Assembly: GCA_964036295.1 (NCBI GenBank)
Contig: OZ038465.1
Span: forward strand, 26,012,870-26,076,869
Direction of reading: 5' to 3'
Source: Plumapathes pennacea
Taxonomy: Eukaryota; Cnidaria; Anthozoa; Antipatharia; Myriopathidae
DNA: 64,000 nucleotides
A model generated the notes under the pieces. The model did not search any database and had not been told where the DNA came from. It worked only from the letters and a program-made list of their open reading frames with translations. How positions within the stretch are numbered: the first letter of the stretch is position 1; each line of letters starts with the position of its first letter. Below are positions 35,186-48,479 of the stretch, in pieces. The translations under genes and the position numbers were made by a program.

Positions 35186-38100
35186 ATGGCCGTAAAAGTC
35201 GAATGCGCTAGGGCAAGAGTCTTTATTCGGGAAACGAAGAATATTTGTCGCCTCGAACGTGGAGCCTGTGAAGGGTGTACCAGGTTTGGAGGGAGAGTTT
35301 TAGCAGAACGCTACAATGCGTACTACCAACATTTCAAGGATTATCCCCTTTTCTTCATGGACCAAAAACAATTCAGTCGCGTGGCAAAAATATTAGACTC
35401 AAAGTTTGGCACTTGGAGGAACAAGGCTGACAAACAAGCCTATCTGACGCGGTTTTCACCTTCCAATTGGGCAGAGGGGAAAATCATAACAAAAGAAGGT
35501 AAAAGGAACCACTCTTTGTCGAACTGCACAACCTGCCAAAAATTCAACTGGGCATACCAAGGTACTTTCCCTATTCCAAAGATGTGCAGAAGCCACAAAT
35601 CTGGGCCACTCAGTGAAATCGGAATTGAAGCAAAAAAGCTAACTAACTCTGGCCCAAAAGCAACAAACAAGAGACTCAGAGAAGTTGGTCAGGCCATTTA
35701 TTCGACATTTGATGATCGGTGTAAAGAAAACTTTGGGAAGTCCTTTAGTGAAATTCTAGTCCTGGTCCCTGAAGCTGGTCTTCAGAAGAAGCTGACAGCT
35801 GTAGATAAAAAGAAATTAAGAAGAAATCAGCAAAGAAAAATGAAGAAGGAAACTGAAAACCAAATGGCAGGAGACACCACTGCTCACTTAATGCTGAGGC
35901 AGTCCTATAGTGCAAGACAGAAGCATAGGCTAGCTCAGGTATTTGAAACACCAGAGGAGGCTGCTAAAAGAACACGACTGACTCCCCCCAAAAGAGAAAT
36001 CGATCTCACACTCCTGCTATAGAAAGCATTGAAGGAAATGTGGAGCAACTTCTTCCTGATGTTGGATCATGGCCTGAAACAGCTGTCAATTGGTTAGAGA
36101 AGGCTAGGGACTACAACATTAACAGGAAAGGTGAACATCGATTTTCGAGGAATGGTGGCCAAATTGTAAAGGCATTGCTGACAGCAAATGGAGTAGACTT
36201 GGCTCGCTTTCAGGCAAATGATGGAAGCATACAGCAAAATGCACAAGGTATTTATACAAGTTCTATGAAATTCAAAATATGATATCCTATTTGACCCTAA
36301 TCTGGTCACAACATGCAGTGTAATGACAAAGTTCTGTCAAACAACTCTGTAGCTTATATTAATCATTGTTGACTTACAGTGCTTTAGTGAATGCTATTTA
36401 ATGTAAAATAATTATTATTCCTCTTTTGTTACCATAACCTGTTCTAAAATTACAACTGAAAAAGTTATTTAATAAGTTATTTATTTAATAGTTTTATTTA
36501 ATACATTGCTCATCATAAACAAAACAAAATATAACACAAGTTACACTTATTAATTGTTTTTTAATTTCATCATGTCAGGTGTCCGTGTTAGACGAGCAAC
36601 TCGAAAGCAAAAAGGTCAGGAGATTTCGATTCCAGTACCCCCATGCAATGAAAAGGTGAGAGCTGAGGTGATAAGAAGAATTCATGATGGCACCTACAAT
36701 CTTGGAATTTCTGTGGTGGAGACTGAGGTCATTAAGCTAGCAATCAACATGGATGGAGAAGTGGAACAGAAAAAAGTCACACTTAATGCAAGAAAGATTC
36801 CACTTTATGACATCAGAAGAGAGGCCCTAATGGCAAACAAAGATTTTCTCAGAATCCAAGATGATGCATATTATGCCCAGCTGGAAGAAGACCAAGTGGT
36901 AGGAGAACTGAAGAAGATCAATGAAGAGCCAAGTGAAGATCCGGAAGAAATGAGGGCACGACTGAAGAAATTCCAGCGTCAAAGGCATTGGCTTCTTTGG
37001 CATGATCATTCTACCATGGCTAACTATGGGCACATGCTGTTCTGTGTGAGAGAAATGTATGATCCAGCAATCCATCTGACAAGTAGAGAGGCAGCACTGA
37101 AGCTTGGCAAAGATATAGATGTACAAGCTACAGTGGAAAGGCCTCATCTGTATATCCTTGGCCAAAGCAGATCTACAATTGAAGATCAGATGAGATTTGT
37201 GCCCACCAGACAAGAAGACCTGAGAAGTCTGGACACCCCAGTTCTGACACACACTGGAGAAGAAATCCATGACATTATGAGATTTATGAATGGTGACAAT
37301 CCTGCAGCAGCGCTGGAGGATGGCACACAACATGGTGGACATTTTGGGTGTGTTGGTTGTGATGGCAATATCAACAACAGCCATGATCTGGCCTATTCAC
37401 TTGAAAGAAAATACAAAATATTGGAGGAAAAAAAGGCATGTGCTCGCAGGCCCAGCAGGAAGAAAGGGTGGCACAAATCCTTTCAAAAACCTTAAGGTTA
37501 ATGAGCTGAAGAATGAACTAAGAGCAAGAGGGATGTCAACTAAAGGGAAGAGAGAAGACTTACAAAAGGAGCTTTCTGAGGAGCTTGGGGGTACAGTAAG
37601 AGTTCCTGCGCTCTTAGATGGGGATGTGACCGTGCAGGACCTGAACCTTCAGTCATATGAAGTGCTGTGTTTTGAGGCCTTGCACTGCACAATGAACCAC
37701 ATCAAGAACATCCTGCAGGAACTGCCACACCACATAACAGACATAGACATACTAATCAAGTTAAAGGAACTGCTGCAAATACAGCTCAGCAAGGATAAAT
37801 TGAGGGGAGTTGACTACCGCAAAACTCTGATCTTTGTCACAATTGCCCTTTACACACAGCTTTACCATGATTTCAAAGCCTTGCTGGTAACATTGTGTGA
37901 AATCATCCAAATCTTCTATTCCCAAGATGAAGCTAGGTCCCCCAAAATGGTGTTGAGGCTCTACGATCTGTGTTGGAGACACGCAATCCTGTGCCGCAAA
38001 GTCCTGACTCCCCCCAAAGTTCTGACATACAGAAAACTCTTTGGTCTGTACTTTCACAGTATTGTTAGTCATGCTGCTCTCCTTCTTAGGATTGTCTCAC

Positions 38101-39225
38101 ACAGATCCACCAATGCAGAGATGTTTGAGCGCCTCTTCGAGAAACTCACTGACATTACTACCAAGACCTGGAGCAAGAGGATCGAGGATCTCTGCAACAA
38201 TGCCATCCTGCACTACCAAGCAGATAAAGGGAAAGCAGAAAGCAATGTTGTCAAAGAAGAAAGAGAAATCAGCAAACTTGGAAAGTCCCTCCCTAAACTA
38301 GGAAATACAATCCTATCTAAAGAGGTTCTCCACAAGTATGCTGGTGACTGGCAAGCTCACATGAAGCTCATTGCTGACTTCCTACTCCCTGGACAAAGTG
38401 TGTGGTGGAGTGAAACCGAGGATGACTGCATTGAATTCTTTGATGGGCCTGATGAAGCAGACTTTAGAGAGCAAGGACCAAGGCTGCACCACTTCCGCTC
38501 CACATCAATCAAGGAAGAGCAACACTACCTTGATGAATGCTGGGTAAACACAATCAACAAAGAGGTTAAACTTCCCGCAACTCGCATCAGAAACCTCGAT
38601 GGTCAGTGGCATGTACCACCTACATGTTGCAGTTGCTGATTATACTGACAGGCTCTTTGATGCTGCTGAAGATGATGAGGGGGATGACAGAGAATGTGCC
38701 AATTTTCATGAAGAAGACCCACCAATTAATGATGAAGACCTGGCTGAAACCAGCAATATGGAGCCTGAAGCAGACCCTGCTACAAATTCAGCTGATCTCC
38801 TTGAGCATGCAGAAAGAAGGCCGGTTGTAGAAGAATTTTAACCTCCTGCCAAGAAATGCCACCTGGATCATGGACAAAGCATCAGATCAAAGACAGCCCA
38901 AGCCCTACAAACAGTCCTGGGAAACTGTCCTGAGGTGTCAAAATTTGACAAGCTTAAAACCTGTCTCACCAAGAACCCCAAATCAAGGTTTAACATTGAC
39001 CGTTACGAGACCCACCTGGCAGCTATCCAAGTCCTGACACTGAAAGCATACCGACAACTGCACCATGAAATCCAGAGCTGGAAGGCAGAGTTCAAGAGAA
39101 CTGTTTTCAGAGATGCAGCTGACACTGACATGAAGTCAGACCCAAAAATTTCAGAGCAGTTAAAGAAGTACAGAGTTGGTTCAAAGTTGCTTGATCTCTG
39201 GAAGATTACTGTTCATTTGGAATAG
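35186..39225 (+). pseudogene. Two-exon C2CH/SAP-domain element gene, copy 3 (disrupted)
   Basis: Exon 1 is 35186-36247, the intron is 36248-36578, and exon 2 is 36579-39225. Exon 1 is intact up to the frameshift near 35990 that all copies share. In exon 2 the A tract before H-V-L-A-G-P is two bases shorter than in copy 2 (near 37430), shifting the frame. The next frame runs unbroken over the SAP motif and the W-Q-A-H-M block to 38639, where the type A 41-bp deletion ends it. A private TAA at 38839-38841 then interrupts the acidic linker. Domain layout is as for 22117-26198. Confidence 0.75.
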
Positions 39226-40084
39226 GTTATTACACATGCTCCTGGCTGAATTATTTATTGACACACTGAAAATCATGGTTGCATGTTTTCACAAGAAAAA
39301 CTGTCATTTCTATGAAGTTATAATATTATTGTATTTTAATTTCAATAAGATTTAAGATTTTTTTGTAACAATTATTACTGTTAGCAAAAAGGTTAATATA
39401 ACAAGTACATTAACATATTATTCATAAGTACATTAGTCCGGAGAAGAATGAAATATGTAAAATATATTGAGTTTGTACTGGAATGCATCTAATTTACTGT
39501 ACAAGGTCAGTGTATTTATCTAGTTTATGTACATATTTTTTGCCTGAACTAGAACTGAATTAACAATCATTGATACAAATTTTAAAACCTATATAAAATT
39601 TACAGCTAATTTCACTTTAGAAAACCCTATTTATTGTAAATATCATATCGTATGGGTTAAATAGATTTATTTTCGCATTTGAACATACTTTATTTATTAA
39701 AGAAACATAGCTGCAATCTAAATTGCAATTATTCGCAAAACATTTCTGTGTTTTAATTGCTCTTATGCATAATATAGACCTTATCAGAACCACTATCAGC
39801 CCCTTTCGTATGGTAAATATCATTTCACAACATGGAACGGGCACAAAAGAGATCGTTTGCTATCGTCGGCAACTTAAATATTACACGGAACATACACGGA
39901 ACAGACATAAAAACGTCGCTTACCTACCGCACAAACTTCATTCCTACAGTCCAAAGATCTTGAAATGACACTTTCAGTGTTTTGCGAGATTCGTTGATGA
40001 ACATCGTTGTGGAAATGACCCGTTCGAGTCAGTCGCATATTCACTCATGGCGTCCGCCATATTGAATTCCTTTCAAAGCTTCGC

Positions 40085-40091
40085 GGGGGGG
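40085..40091 (+). repeat. G tract, 7 Gs, beside the right TIR
   Basis: The shortest of the three allelic lengths (19, 11, 7). Confidence 0.85.
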
Positions 40092-40769
40092 ATTTCAAAA
40101 TATAACCCAGGCCTTAAGTGACTTGAGTAGTTTATTATAACCTGATTTTCCTTACAAAAAATTGAATATGCAATACCTGTAGTCTTGAGTATTTTTACTT
40201 TATGCACACTCCAATTCTCTTTATCGGGCAACTCTCCTTGCTTTGCCCTTGCAGACGTATTTGTTCTTGGCCAGAAACAACGGACATTTTAGAAGAACAG
40301 TTTATGCATGTTGTTTATGAGCTAAAAACTAATGATGATAGTAGCTATACACATGATTAGGCATTATAAAATAGCTATTCTCACCTTGCCAGTGCCCTCA
40401 ATCCAGGATATATGCACAACACTAACAGTGGACTCGTGTGTAAATTCCACTACAACAAATTGTCGACTCATCTGAAAAATACAATTTTTTTCAGAGACCC
40501 AAACAGTACTAAAGTGTGTTGAGACACAGTACTAAAGTGTGTCTAAAGTGTTTATATGGAAGTTCAGTATCTGGTTATGGGACTAAAAAAGACTGCATCA
40601 TCACAAAAATGTAAAATAAATTTCAATTTCAATGTTAAATCTGAGGAACTTAGTTGGATTTCATGGTATTCTGTGCTGTTATGTTATTTATATATTAGTA
40701 AAGCAGTTATTATTAATTGTTCAAAACTGTGTGTGTACATGTTTAAGAAAAGATGTGATTAATTACCAG

Positions 40770-41168
40770 TCAAAATTCATGCAGTATTGCCAGGAACACA
40801 GATGTAGCATTCTGCTCTATTTCAAACTTGATAGCTTTCCTTTGGAGCCTGTTTCCAGGGCACATTTGCATATGTGCATCTCGCTCTCTTACACTGTGCA
40901 CTCCAATTATACGAGAGTCACAAGGCTGGTTGAAGAGTGGTACAGTTACATTGTAAGTTCTGCACAGGAATAATGGGTGTCCATTTTCATCCAATTCATC
41001 TGCGGCATTGCCCACAACTTCACAGCATGATGTACCATTGATTATGTAGCAGTTGTTTGGTTTCCTCATGGAAATCTGGGTCCTTTGTTGACGTCTGAGT
41101 GCTTGTTTGTTGTCTAATTCACTTAGTCTTTTAACTATTTGTGCAAAGGGTTTTTGCCTGATCGTACA
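40770..41168 (-). pseudogene. Conserved minus-strand ORF of unknown function (junction of units 3/4)
   Basis: Same frame and sequence as 14639-15037, open from the LINE boundary to TGA at 40770; the internal ATG is at 41069. Confidence 0.4.
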
Positions 41169-44100
41169 AGTCTTTTTAACTGTTGCATGTAATTTTCAAA
41201 TGGAAATGCATCACACATCCTCTGTATAACAACAAACAGGGGAAATGTCTACTCGACATTAGTGACATTTACGATCTCGACTCCCTCGTAAACAAACCAA
41301 CAAGGGTATCAGCAAATAGATCTTCATGTCTCGATGTTATTCTCACGAATTTCCCAGCATTCATGAGAGACTCTGGCGTCATCGAGACTGGCCTAAGCGA
41401 TCACTGCCTCGTGTACACAGTGCTGAACACCAAACTGCTGAGACCAAAATCTGAAGCCACCATTAGGCGATCGTTTAAGAATTTTGATCAGGACACTTTC
41501 CTCGATGATCTTAGGAGAGTGGCGTTCTCGACTGCATATGTCTTTGATGATCCAAACGATGTCTACTGGTGCTGGGAAAAACTTTACAAACAAGTCCTAG
41601 ATGATCATGCCCCGATAAAAACGTATCACAGGCGTCCGTTGACTGGATCCAAATTTATAACTACTAAAACCAGAAATGCCATGAGAGAGCGGGATCGATT
41701 GAAGAAGATCTTTCACAAAACAAGAAACCCAACAGACTGTTAAAGCTATCGGCAAATGAGAAACAGGGTCACAAGCATGAGAAGGAAGACTGTACAAGAG
41801 CATTTTAGAAAGCTCTGTGATAACAACAGCAGTGACCAAAGAAAGTTTTGGAATGCAATAAATAGATCTTATTAACTGAGCGCGCGGTCCGTACAGTAAG
41901 TTATGGACCGAGTTTTTTCGTCGCCTTATGGCCCGAGCGCGCTTCGCGCGAGGGCCATAAGGCGACGAAAAAACGAGGATCCATAACTTACGGTACGGAC
42001 CAAGCAAACGAGGTTAATAAGATATTTATTATATGGCTTTAGATCTTTCGACAAACACACAAAACAAGGCCCCAACGAGTACTCGTCTCGTTCATTCAAC
42101 AACATCAATCGCGCTCAGGCATGAATTACGCACGTTTGTTTTCACAACAAATTCAGTTAACAGCTTACAATTCTACCGATTTGAAAATCTTGAAAGAAAA
42201 TAAGCGTCTGTCGAACCAACTGCCTAGATAAATACTAATTTGTTCTGAGGTGAATGAATGGCCTATAGAGTGTGTCAAACAACGACACTGCAGTGAACTT
42301 TATTCGGTGAACAACTCGAACTCGCCCTTGCTCGCTCACTAAAGATTTAAAAAAACTGCAGTCTTATCTCTTTCCAGAAGAAACTGCTTTGTAACTCAGT
42401 GTATTTTTTATTCTTTTGAATAAGTTTCTTACACGTACAATAATGTAGAAGGCAAAATGGCACTAAAAGAAAATCATTTCATCACAAACTGCGACCGACA
42501 AATCGCTGAAAGTTATATTATTCAAAACTCACCGCTTAATTTTCCTGCCTCCTCGTGGAGCGTTTAGGTTTCTTTCAGCAAAATAAACGTCCTCAAATCA
42601 CCACGGCGTTTTTGTCCCAGTCAGTGATTTCGAAATACAGAGTTCTCGTGCATTGTGAAAAATATATTTACAGTCCTCACAGTGCGCCATGACAAGCAAA
42701 CATGTCTGCAAAACTTGATTCTTGCACGGTTTTAGTCATAACTGTTCACGGTGATTGTTCGCTTTCCACTTTCTTCCTGGCAAGTGTGCAAATTTTAACA
42801 CAGAGGTGAAACAACCTTCCATACTCTGCAGCGCTTGTTGTCAATGACGGCTGAGGTCTCAAGCAATTTTTCCCTCGGATGTTTTCCTTCTTCGTAACGG
42901 TCATTTTCCAAGATTGTAAGCTTTCCCCGATCATCATAACTTAACAGTGAGTATCCGGAACGTTTAAACTTCCCATTGCACTTCTGGGCCTTTTATGACA
43001 AACGTTTAGCAACTTTTCGAGTAATCATTTGCGATCCACATGTGCAAACTGATTTTGCGGTCCGTACAGTAAGTTATGGACCGGTAAAATTGACCAATCA
43101 GAACGTGCGTAAAATCAATTTGCGGTCCGTACAGGAAAGTATGGACCGGTAAATTAACCAATCGTAGCGTTCGTAGTATCAGTGCCATATAATAAAAACT
43201 TATATTGACTCGCGGAAGTGTAAGAACTTCGGTCGTATTGTCCTCAAGGACAATAACAGGATCATTACAGACCAACAAAAGATGGCGGAGACATTAAATG
43301 ATTTCTTCACAACCGTCGATTGTCCCGAAACTGCTCAACCAAAACCCTCGCCAGACCTCAGCCACATAACTGAACATGTAGTTAATACATCAAGTCTGTC
43401 GCTGGGGAAAACAAATCCAAAGGAAGTGAAAGAGATTCTTCTCAGCCTTAAGCCAAACAAAGCGACGGGATACGATCTCATTCCTCCGCGTGCAGTAAAA
43501 CAATCAGCAGACGTACTTTGTTATCCTCTAAGTACGTTAGTTAACTACGTGCTAGACGATGGTAAAATACCGCAACAGTGGAAACTTGGGGAAGTTGCAT
43601 CCGTCTATAAGAAGAACTGTGCCTTAAACAAATCAAACTATAGGCCAATTACCATTCTGCCGTCACTCTCAAAAGTGTTTGAGAGGCTAATGCACGCCAG
43701 AGTGAGCCCTCACTTTGAGAACATTTTTCATAAGTACGTATTCGCCTATAGGAAACATCATGGTTGTGATGCCGCTTTGCTCAGCCTAACCAAACAGTGG
43801 AAAAAGGAACTCGATAACCACAAAATTATTGGTCTCGTCTCGATGGACCTGTGAAAGGCATTCGACACACTACCGCATGAGCTAATAATAAAAAAGCTAA
43901 GGCTATACGGAGCTGACGACAAAACAGCCGAACTCTTTAAGGATTATCTATCAAATCGCCGTCAACGAGTTAAGATCGGAAACAGCTACTCCGCCTTGCA
44001 GAGCATCACGGCCGGAGTCCCGCATACTTGGCCCTGTCTTATTCAACATCTTCATGAATGATCTTGCTTATGTTGTTAAACAAAGCTCATTGTCAGCTTA

Positions 44101-44694
44101 TGCAGACGACACACAAATCTTCCATGCAGATAAAGATCCTAACAAAGTCGAAGAAACCATAAACGATGATTTATCTAACGTCGATAAATGGTACAAAGAA
44201 AACGGAATGAAAAGAAACCCCTCTAAGTATCATGCAATGATCTTGGGTAAAACACAGAAAAACTAAAATTTCATTGCGAGAACATAGTCATCCCGAACAG
44301 TGAAGCATTCGAGTTACTAGGTGTCACCGTGGATGACAAACTTAAATTTGACCTACACACCGCTAAAGTCTGCAGGAAGGTATCTCAGCAGGTTGCTGTG
44401 TTAAGACGTATGAGGAACATGTTACCATTCGAAATAAGGGTGAGAATCTACAAATCCTTTATTGTTCTACACTTTACTTACTGTGCAGAAACTTGGCATT
44501 TCTGCAGCAAGACGTCTGCCGACAAGCTAGATAAGCGCGCCGTCCACTTCGTCTTCAGAGACAAAAGTACCCCGTATGAAGATCTACTCAAGAAGTTAGG
44601 CAGCACTTCATTAAGACACCAAAGAGCAATTAAAATCCTCAGTACTGTTTATAAACAATGCCCGTTAGCTGAGGAACAAGGGTGTTTTGTCTAA
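41169..44694 (+). pseudogene. 5'-truncated APE-type LINE retrotransposon, copy 4, split by an insertion
   Basis: Endonuclease block 41183-41743, TAA, then RT linker up to 41862, where a 1.33-kb insertion intervenes; RT resumes at 43197. The frame 43282-43854 ends at TGA in motif A (TCA to TGA at 43852-43854, within D-L-S-K-A-F-D). The type B 8-bp deletion in motif B follows near 44024. The Y-A-D-D block is 44054-44266, where one A is lost. Uniquely, this copy lacks the 8-bp GTAATAAG-type insertion, so 44329-44694 reads through the conserved RT C terminus (R-A-V-H-F-V-F-R-D ... L-K-K-L-G-S) to a TAA. Confidence 0.85.
41863..43196. mobile_element. 1.33-kb non-autonomous insertion in the copy-4 LINE
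   Basis: The insertion is bounded by a duplicated AATAAA (41857-41862 and 43191-43196), consistent with a target-site duplication. The left part (41865-42025) is a long imperfect palindrome centred near 41943 (GCGCGCTTCGCGCG). Its arms include GGTCCGTACAGTAAGTTATG and its complement. TTATTATATGGC at about 42023-42034 is inverted at the right end (GCCATATAATAA, about 43184-43195). Near the right end, a ~64-bp segment starting TTTGCGGTCCGTACAG is tandemly duplicated (about 43055-43182). No protein domain is visible; ORFs inside are short. It is best read as a MITE-like element. Confidence 0.7.
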
Positions 44695-44831
44695 AATGGC
44701 GGAAAGACCGCTGGTCATGGCTCTGTTGCAGTTAACCTCAAAGAATGGCACCGTGTTGTCCGATGATTTCAAAGGAAAACCATCCAAGATTCATATTCTG
44801 GCCGGGTAATGCACTTGCGAAATGAGATCTA

Positions 44832-45275
44832 TCAGACCCAGCATTTTCCATAAAAATTACGTCGGACTCCACATTTTCCACACTCCACATATTCCACACT
44901 CTGCATTTTCCACACTCCACATTTTTCATACTCCGCATTTTCCACACTCCGCACTCCCCATTTTCCATCCAACCTTTGTCCTGTGTGTACAAGTTGGTGC
45001 CTGATCAGGCTACTCTTCATTGCAAAAGTTTTGCCACATTTGTCACACTAGTGGGGTTTTTCTCCTGTGTGCACAAGCTGGTGTCTGTTCAGGTCACCCT
45101 TCTTTGCAAATGTTTTACCACATGTGTCACACTGGTTGGGATTTCCTTTGCACAACAGTTGATGAGGTTCAAGGCTCCTCATATAAATTGGAAGTTGTTT
45201 ACAACATCTTTCAATCGAGTACATGTTCTCATTGTGTGACATTTTTAATCCTCTTCTTAAACCAGCCATGTTCAA
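44832..45275 (-). pseudogene. C2H2 zinc-finger exon remnant with 15-bp satellite, copy 4
   Basis: Complete finger in 45048-45275, TAG after the linker, second finger and satellite as in unit 2 (type B CACTGGTTGG). Confidence 0.8.
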
Positions 45276-45348
45276 CCTGTAAAATAATACAACCTTTTAT
45301 TAGCCTCACAATAATCACAACGCTAATGCAGTAGTAGCGCATCATACG

Positions 45349-46120
45349 GAGACTCCAAGCGTGTCGCCATCTTGAAATTTAGTGTTCGTCTGTCAGTCAG
45401 TCAATCTGTCAGTCTGTCAGTCTGGCGTACAACCTCGTCCCCAGTTCCCATCGCTGCATAACCAATAACAAAGGCCGGATTGATCACGTGTGGCCCTGTA
45501 GTTTTACTCGCAAATTTAATGAAGCAACTACAGTCTATCGTAACTGTGTTCACGAAAATGAATTTGAAAACTGGAAAACCTGAAACACAACAGTCTCGCG
45601 AAGCTTTCCTTCAAAAGAGAAGGGAACAGGCACGGGCAAGGCGGAATGAAACGATCGAAAAGCACCAAATACGTCTAGAGAAGACAACAGCATGATAAAC
45701 AGAAGCGTGCCGAAGAAACGACTCCGCAAAGAAAACAGCGCATGAATGCCGATCGACAGCGGCATGAACACAAGCGAGCCGAAGAAAACACTCCACAAAG
45801 AGAACAGCGACTGAAAGCAAAACCGGAACTTCAAGAGCAAAAGTGGGCTGAAGAAAAGACCCAGCAGAGAAAACAACGCATGAATGCCGATTGAAAGAGG
45901 CATGAACACAAGTGAGCTGAAGAAAAGACTCCACAAAGAGAACAGCGCTTGAAAGCGAATCGAGAACTTCAGATGCCGTTTTGCATTAAACTCAGATACT
46001 TATTCAGAAAGGACAAGCAACAAAGGTTCGTCAGTGGAAATCGAACAATCACCTTGACAAATACATTCTACCCGTATCTTGTAACTGGATCGTATTAGAA
46101 TCTGTATGCTGATCATTTTT
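45349..46120 (+). repeat. Gln/Arg-rich repeat family with 4 x 69-bp repeats, copy 4
   Basis: 69-bp repeats at 45703-45978. Small private deletion near 46088 (GTAACTGGATCGTATTAG), otherwise as copy 2. Confidence 0.75.
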
Positions 46121-46234
46121 GAAGTATTTCGAAGTATTGTTGCTCGCTGCGTGGCCCGTCTAACTTAAAATCACACGGCGTGTCTTTTCGTCATGTTATT
46201 AGTTTTTTTCTGGGTTACGAATCTGCACATGGTG

Positions 46235-46271
46235 ATTGGTTCAGATTATCACGTGATATGCAATGACGTAA
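46235..46271 (+). promoter_or_regulatory. Promoter-like cluster, copy 4
   Basis: ATTGG, CACGTG and TGACGTAA (46264-46271), same order and spacing as unit 1. Confidence 0.35.
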
Positions 46272-47834
46272 TTGACTTCGTTAAACAACTCGAGTGTGGC
46301 CAGTGAATTGCTCAATACTTGTGTGTAAAAGTTAACTGCATTTAATCCAAACTCAACACCGTTTGGGTATGTGGAACACGCACTGATAAACTGGATGTTA
46401 GGGAACAATTTTGGCTTGCGTTCTTTAGTTCATCGCGGAAGCTTTGAGAATAGCCGTAAACAGATGTTTGATGGATACCGCTGGGGGATTGCAATATCTC
46501 TGTCGCCGCTAAACTTTATGTGGCGACACGAAATACTTCTGGGAAGAAAACAGGCCGAAAATGGAAACCAAAGCTACGATGAGCTTTAGCCGCAAAACAA
46601 TGGCGATTTATGCTTTACTCTGTACATCACAGATGTTGCCTCATAAAACTCTTCTGCTTATCGTACATTGCCTGTTGAAATGTTTCTTTCATTCGATCAT
46701 GTAGCCTTTGTTTCGTAATGGTCATTGAAATGAAAAATACACCGAAATAGTCCTGAGTATTAAGTTTGCAGTCACACATGGACTGAACGCGCTGTGAACA
46801 AAACCGCAATAATATTTTAAACATGTCTTGTGTTACATTCCTCGCTTTCAATTTTATATTTGTTACAAAGCACGAATACTCGAAAGCCTGATAGAAGAAA
46901 CGTATTCAGTTAATAAAAAAAAACACAAAAGTATTGGATTAATCTGATTAGAAATAAGAGTCAAAGTCCATTGTGCATAAAAAAAGTTGTAACGCATTCT
47001 CAAAATGCAGGGTCACTTAACCTTTAAAGGGCCCAAGTCACCCAGTGTGCAATGCGCGCTTGAGTTTTTGTTGTCATTCGGGAAATAGGGGAGGTCTCAC
47101 CTGACTTCAAGGGCTCACAGAATCAAATGATATGGCATCGTCGGTGAATATATTTCGCGGCTATTTTAGTGTTTTTCTTTCCTTTGAGAATATTGCAGTC
47201 TCATTGTAATCTCCCTTCTTTGCAATTCGGAGCTAAGAGGGTCATCATCCGCCTGGACTCAACGTCGGAATTTCACGACTTTGCTCGAAGTCACATCAGT
47301 ATGATGGTGTTTCAACACACGGCCGATATGGGTTTGTTTTTATAATCTGTGCCATACCATCAACCATGCTGTTGTTTTCTAAATTACGAGGTAAGCTACA
47401 ATCATGGTCAAAAGTTGTTGGGACGCTCCACTTACGCACATCCGGAGCACAATGTAAATCCGTACAACCTATGGGGGTATCATATTTCTTGGGACTTGTA
47501 AACTATCAACAAACTCGTTCACGAGATCGAGAGTCGAATGCTTTTTGCATTGGTAAATCATAACTGAGTTCAACTGTAAACGCGCGCCACTTTCAGCAGA
47601 TACAACGGTCGTTTTTTAGATTACGTATAGCTGATTGACGACTCTCATTGGCTCAAACGGCACAAGTGAAAACATGTGACAAGTACCCAGACCCATCCGA
47701 GAACTCTCGTTCAGCAACGGGACATGTTTCGTGCTTCGTAATAGTGTAGCTGTGGAATTTTGTCTGACATTTGTGTTCAGCCGTAGATAGGGATTCTAAA
47801 CTACTTCGACGATACGCAGTTGCATCTTTTTGGG

Positions 47835-47894
47835 ATGGAATCGGAAGAACGTGTGGTTGCTGGACGTTCAAAACCTCGTCAGATCAGTTTCAAG
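47835..47894 (+). CDS. Candidate 20-codon first exon, copy 4
   Basis: Same as 20405-20464 (MESEER form) but with an intact donor, AAG|GTAGGT. With the 6-kb element gone, downstream DNA is rejoined to the original right flank. This would be the copy in which a host transcript, if any, is restored. Confidence 0.3.
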
Positions 47895-48475
47895 GTAGGT
47901 AAAATTTTATCATATATTCCGATGTTCAGTTTATTAAATGGTTATACATGCATGTACTTACTCCACTCGCTATTGTCGGATCGAGGTGTCGATGTTGCTA
48001 CTGTCAGGGTTCTGGTTTGCGGTGTGAATGCACAATCGCGAGCATTTCTGCTAGACGTACTTGGCATACTCTTTGGGGTACCAAGATATTCATCTGCATG
48101 GGATATAAAATTACACACGTCCCGTCTTTTTACGTAGAAAACATCCAAATAGTCAATCTCTCTCTAAAACGATACAGAAAACATTTTATAATAGACTGAA
48201 GTGTGGCTGTGCATCGATGTTTGCGAACAAACGTGTTGGTTGATTCTGGTATATGTACATGAATCGTGTAAACACAATGCCGTAACTTTTTAACGTTCAA
48301 GATAATTTTCACTGTTGTACGAGAGTTCCGCTAGTTTATAATACCCTTAATAATAATGCCCTCCTTGAGTATTGAAGGACTTTGGAGTAAGAATCTGCAA
48401 TGCAATAATGAATATTGTATTTTATTATGTAATTCATAAAAGGAATTCTGAAACGTTTACCTGTATAAACAATAA

Positions 48476-48479
48476 TATA
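48476..48479. other. Empty site of the 6-kb TIR element (TA-TA junction)
   Basis: The left flank CTGTATAAACAATAATA is joined directly to TAGTTTATTATAACCTG. In copies 1-3 these two flanks are separated by the entire element from first to last base of the terminal repeats. Both flanking TA dinucleotides remain (48476-48477 and 48478-48479). This is what clean excision would leave. A deletion between the two TAs by simple homology would leave only one. Confidence 0.8.

Larger units (their letters stand above)
34114..40127 (+). mobile_element. 6,014-bp DNA element with terminal inverted repeats, copy 3
   Basis: The left terminal repeat starts CTCAAGTCAC at 34116 and the right ends at 40127. The flanks are TA (34112-34113 and 40128-40129). 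The gene inside (35186-39225) carries the type A 41-bp deletion. The G tract near the right end has only 7 Gs (40085-40091). Confidence 0.8.
28042..41081 (+). repeat. Array unit 3 (type A), 13,040 bp
   Basis: A complete unit carrying type A markers throughout. Stretches without genes match unit 1: 31761-33470, 33531-34113, 34137-35185, 39226-40106 and 40130-40769. Private differences: the zinc-finger satellite has one extra repeat, and one AAT/CTG-type codon is lost near 32295 (TTCTTCTTATCG for TTCTTCTGCATATCG). Confidence 0.9.

Noticed and set aside
48476-48479. Copy-4 loss of the element by microhomology-mediated deletion
   Set aside because: A deletion using the flanking TA as homology would leave one TA; two are present and no other homology spans the junction. 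It cannot be fully excluded from one example.
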